A stretch of 64,000 nucleotides of DNA, taken from Pseudoduganella albidiflava. GTDB lineage: Bacteria > Pseudomonadota > Gammaproteobacteria > Burkholderiales > Burkholderiaceae_D. Shown here in pieces: positions 43,497-51,628 of this stretch. How positions within the stretch are numbered: the stretch's first letter is position 1; every line of letters begins with the position of its first letter. The stretch covers positions 5,084,001-5,148,000 of the forward strand of contig NZ_CP036401.1 in the NCBI RefSeq assembly GCF_004322755.1, given 5' to 3'. Under the pieces are notes generated by a model, which saw nothing but the letters and a program-made list of their open reading frames with translations, was not told the origin of the DNA and made no database searches. Made by a program: the position numbers and the translations under genes.

Positions 43497-43528
43497 GATG
43501 CATCGCTCGATATTTCTTTGATGCATCG
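43497..43528. promoter_or_regulatory. paired GATGCATCG sites in divergent promoter
   Basis: Two exact copies of GATGCATCG (43497-43505 and 43520-43528), each holding the palindrome GATGCATC, with starts 23 bp apart between the deacetylase and MoxR genes. Spacing of about two helical turns suggests a cooperative binding site for a regulator. A TAGAAT -10 for moxR follows at 43557-43562. Confidence 0.45.
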
Positions 43529-43592
43529 TCTGTATCACATCGTTTTCCATGCAGGGTAGAATGACCCGCATCAGGGCCAACTATAACAGACC

Positions 43593-44513
43593 ATGTATAC
43601 GAAATTGCACGCCGTCGCGCGGCAGGTGGGCAGCCTCATCGTGGGCAAGGACGTGCAGATCCGGCAATCGCTGGCCTGCCTGCTGGCCAACGGCCACCTG
43701 CTGCTGGAAGACGTGCCCGGTGTCGGCAAGACCACGCTGTCGCATGCGCTGGCGCTGTCGCTCGGCCTGCAATTCAACCGCGTGCAATTCACCAGCGACC
43801 TGCTGCCCGCCGACGTGGCCGGCATTTCCGTCTACGAGCGCGAAAAGAATGGCTTTGCCTTTCATCCCGGCCCCATCTTCACCCAGGTCCTGCTGGCGGA
43901 CGAAATCAACCGCGCCACGCCGAAAACCCAGTCCGGCCTGCTCGAAGCGATGGAGGAACGGCAAGTCACGGCCGATGGTGTCACGCGCGCCCTGCCCGAG
44001 CCATTCTTCGTGATCGCCACGCAGAATCCCACCCACCAGATCGGCACGTTCCCGCTGCCCGAATCGCAGCTGGACCGCTTCCTGATGTGCATCTCGCTGG
44101 GCTACCCGGACCCGGCCGCCGAGCGCGCGCTGCTGATGGGCGAAGACCGGCGCAGCATGCTCAAGTCGCTCGCGCCGGCCATGACCCCGGCCGAACTGGC
44201 GGCGGCGCAGCGGGGCCTGCGCGCGATCCACACGTCGGCCGCGCTGGTCGACTACGTGCATGCGCTGGTGCTGGCCTCGCGCGGCAACGGTTCGTTCGCC
44301 GAAGGCCTGAGCCCGCGCGCCGCGCTGGCGCTGGTGCAGGCCGCGCGCGCCTGGGCCGCGCTGGAGGGCCGCGACCACGTGGTGCCCGAGGATGTGCAGG
44401 CCGTGCTGGTGCCCGTGTGCGCGCACCGGCTGCGGCCGGTGAAGTCGAGCCAGGGCGTGGCGCTGGCCAGCCGCGAGCTGGTGCTGCAACTGCAGAAATC
44501 GGTGCCGGTCTAG
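43593..44513 (+). CDS. MoxR family AAA ATPase
   Basis: 306-aa chaperone-like ATPase. Walker A DVPGVGKTTL (about 41-50), Walker B LLADEINRATPKTQSGLLEAM (about 106), sensor 1 VIATQNPTHQIGTFPLPESQLDRF and arginine region are intact. MoxR proteins act with DUF58/von Willebrand-like partners in maturation or envelope stress; here a DUF58 gene follows 2 bp later and then a transglutaminase gene, the standard trio. Confidence 0.93.
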   Translation: MYTKLHAVARQVGSLIVGKDVQIRQSLACLLANGHLLLEDVPGVGKTTLSHALALSLGLQFNRVQFTSDLLPADVAGISVYEREKNGFAFHPGPIFTQVLLADEINRATPKTQSGLLEAMEERQVTADGVTRALPEPFFVIATQNPTHQIGTFPLPESQLDRFLMCISLGYPDPAAERALLMGEDRRSMLKSLAPAMTPAELAAAQRGLRAIHTSAALVDYVHALVLASRGNGSFAEGLSPRAALALVQAARAWAALEGRDHVVPEDVQAVLVPVCAHRLRPVKSSQGVALASRELVLQLQKSVPV

Positions 44514-44515
44514 CG

Positions 44516-45493
44516 ATGCTGGAAGCGTTCTGGCGCCGCGTGTTCCGGTTCGAACGCCGCAAGGCGCGCGACGGCGAAGTGGTGCTGACGCTGCGCCGGG
44601 TCTACATCCTGCCGGCCCGCGCCGGCCTGGCGTTCACTGTCCTGCTGTTGCTGATGCTGGTCGGCGCCACCAACTACACGCTGGGCCTGGGCTTCGCGCT
44701 GACCTTCCTGGCCGCCTCGTGCGCCATGGCCGACATGCTGCTCACCGTGAAGAACCTGGCGGGGTTGCGGCTGGCCGGCGGCCGGGCCGCGCCGGTGTTC
44801 GCCGGCGATGCGGCGCAGTTCGAGATCCACCTGCACAATGCCGGCAATGCCGACCGCTACGCGATCCGCGTGGGCTTCGGTACCGATGCCGCCGCCGAGC
44901 ATGCGGCCGACGTGCCGGCGCGCGGCAGCGCCGCCGTGGCGCTGGCCCTGCCCGCCCGCGAACGGGGCTGGCTGCGCGCGCCGCGCATCCATCTTGAAAC
45001 GCGTTTCCCGCTCGGCCTGTTCCGCGCCTGGAGCTGGTGGCAGCCCGACCTGCGCGTGCTGGTCTACCCGCATCCCGAAACGCCGGCGCAGCCGCTGCCG
45101 ATGCGCGGCGCCGCCAGCGAGGAGGGCCATGGCGAAGTGGGCCTGGACAATTTCGCCGGCATCCGCAGCTACCAGCCGGGCGACCCGCTGCGGCACCTGG
45201 CGTGGCGCCAGATCGCCCGCCTGGCGCCGGAAGATGGCGGCCAGCTCGTCACCAAGCATTTCGAGGGCGGCGCGGTGGCCGAACTGGCGCTCGATTTCGC
45301 CCTGCTGCCACAGCACCTGGACGTGGAAGTGCGCCTGGCGCGCATGACGCGCTGGGTGCTGGACGCGGAACAGCGCGCGCTGCCGTACTCGTTCCGGCTC
45401 GGCGGCCACACCTACGCGGCCGGCCTGGGCGATGCGCACCGCGCCGCGTGCCTGCAGGCGCTGGCGCTGTACGGGCGGGAGGAGGTTCCTTGA
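44516..45493 (+). CDS. DUF58 domain protein
   Basis: 325-aa membrane-anchored protein. Two adjacent hydrophobic helices near the N-terminus (AGLAFTVLLLLMLVGATNYT, then LGFALTFLAASCAMADMLL) are followed by a long beta-domain and the DUF58 signature DNFAGIRSYQPGDPLRHLAWRQ at about 215-235. The family is the usual partner of MoxR ATPases. It starts 2 bp after the MoxR stop and overlaps the next gene by 4 nt (TTGA). Confidence 0.9.
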   Translation: MLEAFWRRVFRFERRKARDGEVVLTLRRVYILPARAGLAFTVLLLLMLVGATNYTLGLGFALTFLAASCAMADMLLTVKNLAGLRLAGGRAAPVFAGDAAQFEIHLHNAGNADRYAIRVGFGTDAAAEHAADVPARGSAAVALALPARERGWLRAPRIHLETRFPLGLFRAWSWWQPDLRVLVYPHPETPAQPLPMRGAASEEGHGEVGLDNFAGIRSYQPGDPLRHLAWRQIARLAPEDGGQLVTKHFEGGAVAELALDFALLPQHLDVEVRLARMTRWVLDAEQRALPYSFRLGGHTYAAGLGDAHRAACLQALALYGREEVP

Positions 45494-47478
45494 AAGCCCT
45501 CGGTCCCCTCACGCGCGACAAGCAGGATACCCTGCTGCTGGTGGCCGCCGCGCTGCTGGTCGTCGCGCCGCACTTCGGCCACCTGCCCTGGTGGATCACC
45601 GGGACCGTCTGCGTCACCCTGCTGTGGCGCGTGCTGCTCACGCTGCGGGGCCGGCGCCTGCCGCCCATCTGGCTGCTGCTGCCGATCGCGCTGATCGCGA
45701 TGGGCGGCGTGTTCCAGTCGTACGGCACGCTGCTGGGCCGCGATCCCGGCGTGGCGATGCTGGCGCTGCTGCTCGCCTTCAAGCTGCTGGAAATGCATGC
45801 CAAGCGCGACCTGTACGTGGTGCTGTTCCTCGGCTTCTTCCTGATGCTGACGAATTTCTTTTATTCGCAAAGCATGCTGACGGGGCTGGCGATGGCCGCC
45901 ACGCTGGTCGTGCTGCTGACCGTCCAGATCACGTTCCAGTACACCGGCACCGTGCCGTCGCTGGGCCGGCGGCTGCGGCTGGCCGGCAAGATGTTCGTGC
46001 TGGCCACGCCGCTGGCGGCCGCGCTGTTCGTGCTGTTCCCCCGCTTCGACGGGCCGCTGTGGGGCATGCCGGGCGATGCCCAGGGCCCGCGCAGCGGCCT
46101 GTCGGACACCATGGCGCCCGGCACGATGACCAACCTGGCGCTGTCGGAAGAGGTGGCGATGCGGGTGCGTTTCGATGGCGCGCCGCCGGCGCAGGACCGC
46201 CTGTACTGGCGCGGCGTGGTGCTCAGCCACTACGACGGCCGCACCTGGTCGCGCATCGGCGGGCGCCTGTACCGCCGCGCCGGCGATGCGATGACGCTGC
46301 GGGTGGACGGCAAGCCGCTGCCCTACGAGGTGACGCTGGAACCGAGCCAGCGGCGCTGGCTGTTCACGCTGGAGCTGACCCCGCCGGCGCTCGACGTGCG
46401 GGGCGAGCGTGTAGGCGTTTCCGACGAACTGGAAAGTTTCACGGTGCGGCCGATCCACCAGCGCGTGCGCTACCGGGCGGCCGCCTTCGCCGACTATGCG
46501 GTACAGGCCGGGCTGGACCCGGCGCTGACGGGCAAGTGGCTGCAACTGCCGGCCGGCTTCAACCCGCGCACGCGTGAACTGGGGCGCCAGCTGCGCGCCG
46601 AGCCGGGCACCACCGACATGCGCATCATGGCACGGGTGCTGGGGCACTTCCGCACCCAGCGCTTCACGTACACGCTGCAGCCGCCGCTGCTGGGCCGCGA
46701 CTCGATCGACGAGTTCCTGTGGGTCTCCCGGCAGGGCTTTTGCGAACACTATGCGGGCGCCTTCGTGTTCCTGATGCGGGCCGCCGGCATTCCGGCGCGG
46801 GTCGTGACGGGCTACCAGGGCGGCGAACTGAATCCAGTGGACGGCTACATGACGGTGCGCCAGTCCGACGCCCATGCCTGGGCCGAAGTCTGGCTGGCGG
46901 GCCACGGCTGGCTGCGGATCGATCCCACGGCCGCCGTGGCGCCCGAGCGGGTACGGCTCGGCATCGGCGGCGCACTGCCGCGCGAAGCGCCATTCGGCCT
47001 CTCCGCTTTCCAGAACAACAAGGATTCGTGGCTTGCGCGCCTCCGATTCCATGTCAATGCGGCAAATAACGCCTGGAATCAATGGGTGCTGGATTACAAT
47101 CCGGAACGGCAGCGGAATTTCCTTGCAGAACTATCCGGCCTGGCGGGCGACTGGCGCGTGCTGGCCGCGCTGCCGGCGTTGCTGGCGCTGGGCTGGCTGT
47201 GGCGCCGGCTGCGTGCGCGGCGGCGGCGCGATCCCGTGCAGACTGCGTGGGAACGCTTCGGCGTGCTGCTGGCGCGCCGCGGCATCGTGCGCACGCCCGA
47301 CGAAGGCCCGCACAGCCTGGCCCGCCGCGTGGCGGCGCTGGCGCTGCCGGAAGAAAAAAAGGCCGCGATGGCCGAATTCCTGGAACTGTATGCCGCGCTG
47401 CGCTACCGCGCGCTCGACGACGATGAACGACACCGGTCGGCCCGCCGGCTGGCCAAACTGCTGAGCCTGTCAAGATGA
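45490..47478 (+). CDS. TgpA-type membrane transglutaminase-like protein (DUF3488)
   Basis: 662-aa protein. The N-terminal part has about six transmembrane helices (DUF3488), then a periplasmic transglutaminase core with catalytic Cys in RQGFCEHYAGAFVFLMRAAG, His in SDAHAWAEVWL and Asp in WLRIDPTAA, a further helix (VLAALPALLALGWLWRRL) and a cytosolic DUF4129-like tail. Pseudomonas TgpA is essential; its substrate is unknown. TTG start at 45490 is supported by GGAGG and by a 4-nt overlap with DUF58; no ATG fits as well. Confidence 0.9.
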   Translation: MKALGPLTRDKQDTLLLVAAALLVVAPHFGHLPWWITGTVCVTLLWRVLLTLRGRRLPPIWLLLPIALIAMGGVFQSYGTLLGRDPGVAMLALLLAFKLLEMHAKRDLYVVLFLGFFLMLTNFFYSQSMLTGLAMAATLVVLLTVQITFQYTGTVPSLGRRLRLAGKMFVLATPLAAALFVLFPRFDGPLWGMPGDAQGPRSGLSDTMAPGTMTNLALSEEVAMRVRFDGAPPAQDRLYWRGVVLSHYDGRTWSRIGGRLYRRAGDAMTLRVDGKPLPYEVTLEPSQRRWLFTLELTPPALDVRGERVGVSDELESFTVRPIHQRVRYRAAAFADYAVQAGLDPALTGKWLQLPAGFNPRTRELGRQLRAEPGTTDMRIMARVLGHFRTQRFTYTLQPPLLGRDSIDEFLWVSRQGFCEHYAGAFVFLMRAAGIPARVVTGYQGGELNPVDGYMTVRQSDAHAWAEVWLAGHGWLRIDPTAAVAPERVRLGIGGALPREAPFGLSAFQNNKDSWLARLRFHVNAANNAWNQWVLDYNPERQRNFLAELSGLAGDWRVLAALPALLALGWLWRRLRARRRRDPVQTAWERFGVLLARRGIVRTPDEGPHSLARRVAALALPEEKKAAMAEFLELYAALRYRALDDDERHRSARRLAKLLSLSR

Positions 47479-48638
47479 AACCCAAGACCCTGGTCACCCT
47501 GCTGCTCGCGGCAACCGTTGCCGCCACCTCCCTGCTGCCGGCCGAATTGCTGGCAGCTCCCGGCGAATCCGCCAGATCCACCAAGTCCGCCACCAAGTCC
47601 GCCAAGGCAAGGAAAGCCAAGGCCGCCAAGAAAGGCAAGAAGAAGGTCGCCGTGGCGCCGGCCAGCGATTACTACACGGGCGAGTACGTCGACTTCGGCC
47701 AGTGGAAGGAAGTGCAGGCCTTCCTGGACGACATGGTGGCCAGGCACGGCTTCACCCGCGCCGAACTGGATGCCCTGATGGGCAATGTGCGCTACCTCGA
47801 TTCGGTGGTGCAGCTGGTCAAGCCGGCACCGCCGGGCAAGCCGAAGAACTGGACCGTGTACAGCAGCCGCTTCGTCGAACCGATCCGCATCGGCGCCGGG
47901 GTGCGCTTCTGGAACGAGCATGCCGACACGCTGGCACGCGCCGAAGCGCTGTACGGGGTGCCCGCCGAGATCCTGGCCGGCGTGATCGGCGTGGAAACCA
48001 TCTATGGCCGCGACACGGGGCGCTTCCGCGTCGTCGACACGCTGACGACGCTGGCCTTCGCCTATCCGCTGGCGCCGAACCGCGATGCGCGCATGGCCTT
48101 CTTCCGCAGCGAGCTGGAAGCCACGCTGCTGTATGCGCGCCAGACGGGCATCGATCCGTTGACGCTGCAGGGCTCGTTCGCCGGCGCCGTCGGCCTGCCG
48201 CAGTTCATGCCCAGCAATATCCTGAAATACGCGGTCGATTTCGATGGCGACGGCCACATCGACCTGCGCAATTCGCCGGCGGACGCGATCGGCAGCGTGG
48301 CATCGTTCCTGGTCGGCCATGGCTGGCAGCGCGACCAGCCGGGCCCGATCGTCTACCCCGCCACGGTATCGCCGGCGAAGGAGTGGGAACGCTATGCCGA
48401 TGGCGGCCTGGCGGCGAAATTCGCGCCCGAGGACTTGATCGCGGCCGGCGTCGTCACCACATCGACATTACCGCCAGGAATGCTCTATGGTCTGGTGGAT
48501 TTGCAGAACGGCTCGGAGCCGACCGAATACTGGGTAGCCAGCAACAACTTCTACACGATCACGCAGTACAACCGCAGCTATTTCTATGCGATGTCCGTCG
48601 TGGAACTGGGCCGCGCCATCCGCCTGTCGCGGCAATAA
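47475..48638 (+). CDS. mltB: lytic murein transglycosylase B
   Basis: 387-aa exported enzyme that cleaves peptidoglycan glycan strands to 1,6-anhydro-muropeptides. A signal peptide is followed by a Lys/Ala/Ser-rich linker (about 30-60), and the catalytic domain with the Glu in IGVETIYGRDTGRF (about 176) and GAVGLPQFMPSN. No lipobox is seen, so this copy may be soluble in the periplasm, unlike E. coli MltB. The ATG overlaps the transglutaminase stop (ATGA), placing wall remodelling in the MoxR unit. Confidence 0.92.
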   Translation: MKPKTLVTLLLAATVAATSLLPAELLAAPGESARSTKSATKSAKARKAKAAKKGKKKVAVAPASDYYTGEYVDFGQWKEVQAFLDDMVARHGFTRAELDALMGNVRYLDSVVQLVKPAPPGKPKNWTVYSSRFVEPIRIGAGVRFWNEHADTLARAEALYGVPAEILAGVIGVETIYGRDTGRFRVVDTLTTLAFAYPLAPNRDARMAFFRSELEATLLYARQTGIDPLTLQGSFAGAVGLPQFMPSNILKYAVDFDGDGHIDLRNSPADAIGSVASFLVGHGWQRDQPGPIVYPATVSPAKEWERYADGGLAAKFAPEDLIAAGVVTTSTLPPGMLYGLVDLQNGSEPTEYWVASNNFYTITQYNRSYFYAMSVVELGRAIRLSRQ

Positions 48639-49103
48639 GAAAAACGAAAGCAGCCAAAGAGTGGACAAAAGCAGCCGATGCGGATCATCGGACTGTAAAG
48701 ATACGCAAGGAAACTTGAGTGCCATGGCGCCGGAATGTAACATCCCGCGGTCGTGCGAACACAGTTGCTTACTTGGCAGCATTGATGATAAGTTTTATAT
48801 TACACTTAAAATTGTACGATTGACAAAGCCGCGCCTGCTCGTGGCTTCTATCTAGCACACAAACTACGGTAGAATTCTCTCCAATTGTTGCGATACGACA
48901 ACGGCGTCATCATTGAGTAATATTTTTTTATTGCTCTTGAGTATTAGATTGCATGATGTTGTACAATTGTGTATATATTATGAAACTTGTTATCCCGGAA
49001 TCGTGTGTCGATCGTTCCTCGGTGAAGAGAAACTTCAACGCCCAGCATGAGCTCCGAGTGATTCACTTTGCAGGACAAACTTTACAGAAGGAACAGACGC
49101 ATC
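48639..49103. promoter_or_regulatory. AT-rich control region upstream of small HTH-like gene
   Basis: About 465 bp without a gene, strikingly AT-rich from about 48770 to 49000 in a GC-rich genome. The clearest promoter is TTGCAT (48949-48954), 17 bp, TATATA (48972-48977), overlapping the palindrome ACAATTGT (48963-48970). A TTGACA at 48820-48825 lacks a well-spaced -10. The composition suits a site for H-NS-like silencing or a strong, curved promoter. Confidence 0.5.
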
Positions 49104-49460
49104 ATGACAAACCAAGTCGGCATTGATATGAACAACGATTCGGACGGCGATGATCTGCTGCAGTACAACCCGAACCGTCTGCTGGATACGCTGATCGAAA
49201 ACCTGCGCTTGAAAAACGACGCCGCGCTGTCCCGCGCACTCGAGGTTGCACCGCCGGTCATCAGCAAGATCCGTCACCACCGCCTGCCGGTCGGCGCTTC
49301 CCTGCTGATCCGCATGCACGAGGTGAGCGACCTGTCGATCCGCGACCTGCGCTACCTGATGGGCGACCGCCGCAACAAGTTCCGCATCAGCGACAAGCAG
49401 TTCAAGCCGAAGGAAGGCGAAACGCCTGCGGCGAACAACAATAACAACAGCAACAGCTGA
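49104..49460 (+). CDS. small HTH-like (Cro/CI-type) regulatory protein
   Basis: 118-aa cytosolic protein. The central part (NRLLDTLIENLRLKNDAALSRALEVAPPVISKIRHHRLPVGASLLIRMHEVSDLSIRDLRYLMG) reads as a Cro/CI-like helix-turn-helix: ALSRALEVAPPVISKIRH is the probable HTH, followed by a helix set typical of phage-like repressors. The tail is Lys-rich then Asn/Ser-rich. ATG 49104 has GAAGGAA at long spacing; the in-frame TTG at 49068 is an alternative. It stands alone between an AT-rich promoter region and a strong terminator. Target unknown. Confidence 0.7.
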   Translation: MTNQVGIDMNNDSDGDDLLQYNPNRLLDTLIENLRLKNDAALSRALEVAPPVISKIRHHRLPVGASLLIRMHEVSDLSIRDLRYLMGDRRNKFRISDKQFKPKEGETPAANNNNNSNS

Positions 49461-49463
49461 TGT

Positions 49464-49492
49464 AAAAAAAGCCGGGTCACCCCGGCTTTTTT
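49464..49492. terminator. bidirectional Rho-independent terminator
   Basis: A-run, stem GCCGGG / CCCGGC (49471-49476, 49481-49486) with loop TCAC, then T-run. It ends both the small regulator gene and the convergent cysM. Confidence 0.9.
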
Positions 49493-49493
49493 C

Positions 49494-50396
49494 TTAGGCG
49501 GGGAACACCCCGGTCGACAGGTAGCGGTCGCCGCGGTCGCAGACGATGAACACGATCGTCGCGTTCTCGACCGTTTGCGAGACGCGCAGCGCGATTTCGC
49601 ACGCGCCGGCCGCGGAAATGCCGCAGAAGATGCCCTCTTCCGCGGCGAGCCGGCGCGCCATGCGCTCGGCCGCCGCCTGCGACACGGATTCGATCTGGTC
49701 GACCCGGGCCTTGTCGAAGATCTTCGGCAGGTAGGCTTCCGGCCATTTGCGGATGCCGGGGATCGACGACCCGTCTTCCGGCTGCGCGCCGATGATGCGC
49801 ACGCTGTCGTTCTGCTCCTTCAGGTATTGCGACACGCCCATGATCGTGCCGGTGGTGCCCATCGCCGACACAAAGTGCGTGATCTTCCCTTCGGTGTCGC
49901 GCCAGATTTCCGGCCCGGTCGATTCATAGTGGGCGCGCGGATTGTCGCCATTGGCGAACTGGTCGAGGATGATGCCTTTGCCGTCGCGCTGCATCTGCTC
50001 GGCCAGGTCGCGGGCATATTCCATGCCGCCCGTCTTCGGCGTCAGCACGATCTGCGCGCCGTACGCGGCCATGCTCTGGCGGCGCTCCTCGGACAGGTTT
50101 TCCGGCATCAGCAGCAGCATCTTGTAGCCGCGAATCGCCGCCGCCATCGCCAGCGCGATGCCGGTGTTGCCGCTGGTGGCTTCGATCAGCGTATCGCCGG
50201 GCTTGATATCGCCGCGTTCTTCGGCACGGCGCAGCATCGACATCGCCGCCCGGTCTTTCACGGAGCCGGCCGGATTGTCGCCCTCCAGCTTGCCCAGGAT
50301 GATATTGTTGCGCGCCGCCGCTTCGGCGCCGGGCAGGCGCACCAGCTGGACCAGCGGCGTGTTGCCGATGGTATCGGCAATAGTTTTGTATGCCAT
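49494..50396 (-). CDS. cysM: cysteine synthase B
   Basis: 300-aa PLP enzyme making cysteine (or S-sulfocysteine) from O-acetylserine and sulfide (or thiosulfate). PLP lysine is Lys47 in AGSVKDRAA; phosphate-binding loop EATSGNTGIA and GTTGTIMG are intact. The shorter length and the start MAYKTIADTIGNTPLVQL fit CysM rather than CysK. Convergent with the small regulator; a bidirectional terminator is shared. Confidence 0.94.
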   Translation of the reverse strand: MAYKTIADTIGNTPLVQLVRLPGAEAAARNNIILGKLEGDNPAGSVKDRAAMSMLRRAEERGDIKPGDTLIEATSGNTGIALAMAAAIRGYKMLLLMPENLSEERRQSMAAYGAQIVLTPKTGGMEYARDLAEQMQRDGKGIILDQFANGDNPRAHYESTGPEIWRDTEGKITHFVSAMGTTGTIMGVSQYLKEQNDSVRIIGAQPEDGSSIPGIRKWPEAYLPKIFDKARVDQIESVSQAAAERMARRLAAEEGIFCGISAAGACEIALRVSQTVENATIVFIVCDRGDRYLSTGVFPA

Positions 50397-50504
50397 GCGT
50401 TAGCTTCTTTTCTTCACCAAAACAGCCATTCTAGCCCGGTTGCCGGCTCGCCGCTCGCCACCGCCCCACGGTTCAGCCGGGGGCGCCGGGCTGGACAGTG
50501 GCAA

Positions 50505-51572
50505 TCAGCGCCGCGCCATGCCGTCGCTGTCGAACAGGTGCCAGCACTGCGGGGCGGCGCCGACGGTGGCGTGCTGGCCGGGCTGCCAGGTGCTGTTGCT
50601 GTCGGCGCGGGCGACCAGGGCTTCCCCGGTGCTGGCCGTCTGCAGGTAGACATAGCTGAAATCGCCCAGCAGTTCCACTGTCTGCACCACGGCGGCGATG
50701 CCCTGGCCGCCCTGGTCCAGCGCTACGTGCTCGGAACGCAAGCCCAGCGTGACGGGGGCGCCCGCCGCCAGTCCGGCCGCGGCCGGCAACGCGACACTGC
50801 CGCCGGCGGCCAGCGCGATGGTGCCGTTGCCATCGGCGGCGCCGCGCAGGAAATTCATCGCGGGGGAGCCCATGAAGCCGGCGACGAACACGTTGTCGGG
50901 ACGGTTGTACAAGTCCAGCGGCGCGCCCACCTGCTCGACCTTCCCGCCGCGCAGCACGACGATCCGGTCGGCCAGCGTCATGGCCTCGACCTGGTCGTGC
51001 GTCACGTAGACCATCGTGCTTTTCAGCGTGCGGTGCAGGTTCTTCAGCTCGATGCGCATCTGCACGCGCAGCGCCGCGTCCAGGTTCGACAGCGGTTCGT
51101 CGAACAGGAATACTTCCGGATGGCGCACGATCGCGCGGCCGATCGCCACGCGCTGGCGCTGCCCGCCGGACAATTCCTTCGGCTTGCGCTCCAGCAGCGC
51201 CTCGATGCGCAGGCTGGCGGCGGCGGCCAGCACCTTGTCGCGGATGGTGGCCGCCGGGGTGCCGGCCAGCTTCAGCGCGAACGCCATGTTGTCGTACACG
51301 GTCATGTGCGGATACAGCGCATAGCTCTGGAACACCATCGCGATGCCGCGCTGCGCCGGCGGCACGTTCGTCATGTCGCGCCCGCCGATCGCGATCGTGC
51401 CGTCGTCCGGTTCCTCGAGCCCGCAGATGGTGCGCAGCAGCGTCGACTTGCCGCAGCCGGACGGGCCGACGAAGACGATGAATTCACCGTCGGCGATATC
51501 CAGGTCGATCCCGTGCAGGATGGTGGTTTCCCCGAACCGCTTGCGCACGCCGCGAATCTTCAGCTCCGCCAT
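50505..51572 (-). CDS. sugar ABC transporter ATPase, UgpC/MalK type
   Basis: 355-aa ATPase that would energise the sugar importer encoded upstream on the same strand. Walker A GPSGCGKST (about 37-45), Q-loop, signature LSGGQRQRVAIGRA (about 134), Walker B VFLFDEPLSNLDAALR, and the C-terminal TOBE-type regulatory domain of MalK-like proteins. It lies 56 bp after the GH94 gene and is the only ATPase gene near the two permease genes, which lack one of their own. Such ATPases can serve several importers. Confidence 0.88.
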   Translation of the reverse strand: MAELKIRGVRKRFGETTILHGIDLDIADGEFIVFVGPSGCGKSTLLRTICGLEEPDDGTIAIGGRDMTNVPPAQRGIAMVFQSYALYPHMTVYDNMAFALKLAGTPAATIRDKVLAAAASLRIEALLERKPKELSGGQRQRVAIGRAIVRHPEVFLFDEPLSNLDAALRVQMRIELKNLHRTLKSTMVYVTHDQVEAMTLADRIVVLRGGKVEQVGAPLDLYNRPDNVFVAGFMGSPAMNFLRGAADGNGTIALAAGGSVALPAAAGLAAGAPVTLGLRSEHVALDQGGQGIAAVVQTVELLGDFSYVYLQTASTGEALVARADSNSTWQPGQHATVGAAPQCWHLFDSDGMARR

Positions 51573-51628
51573 GTCACTCGCTCCATGTCATTGGTTCCAT
51601 GCTTCACATTCATCAGTGCATCCCGGCG

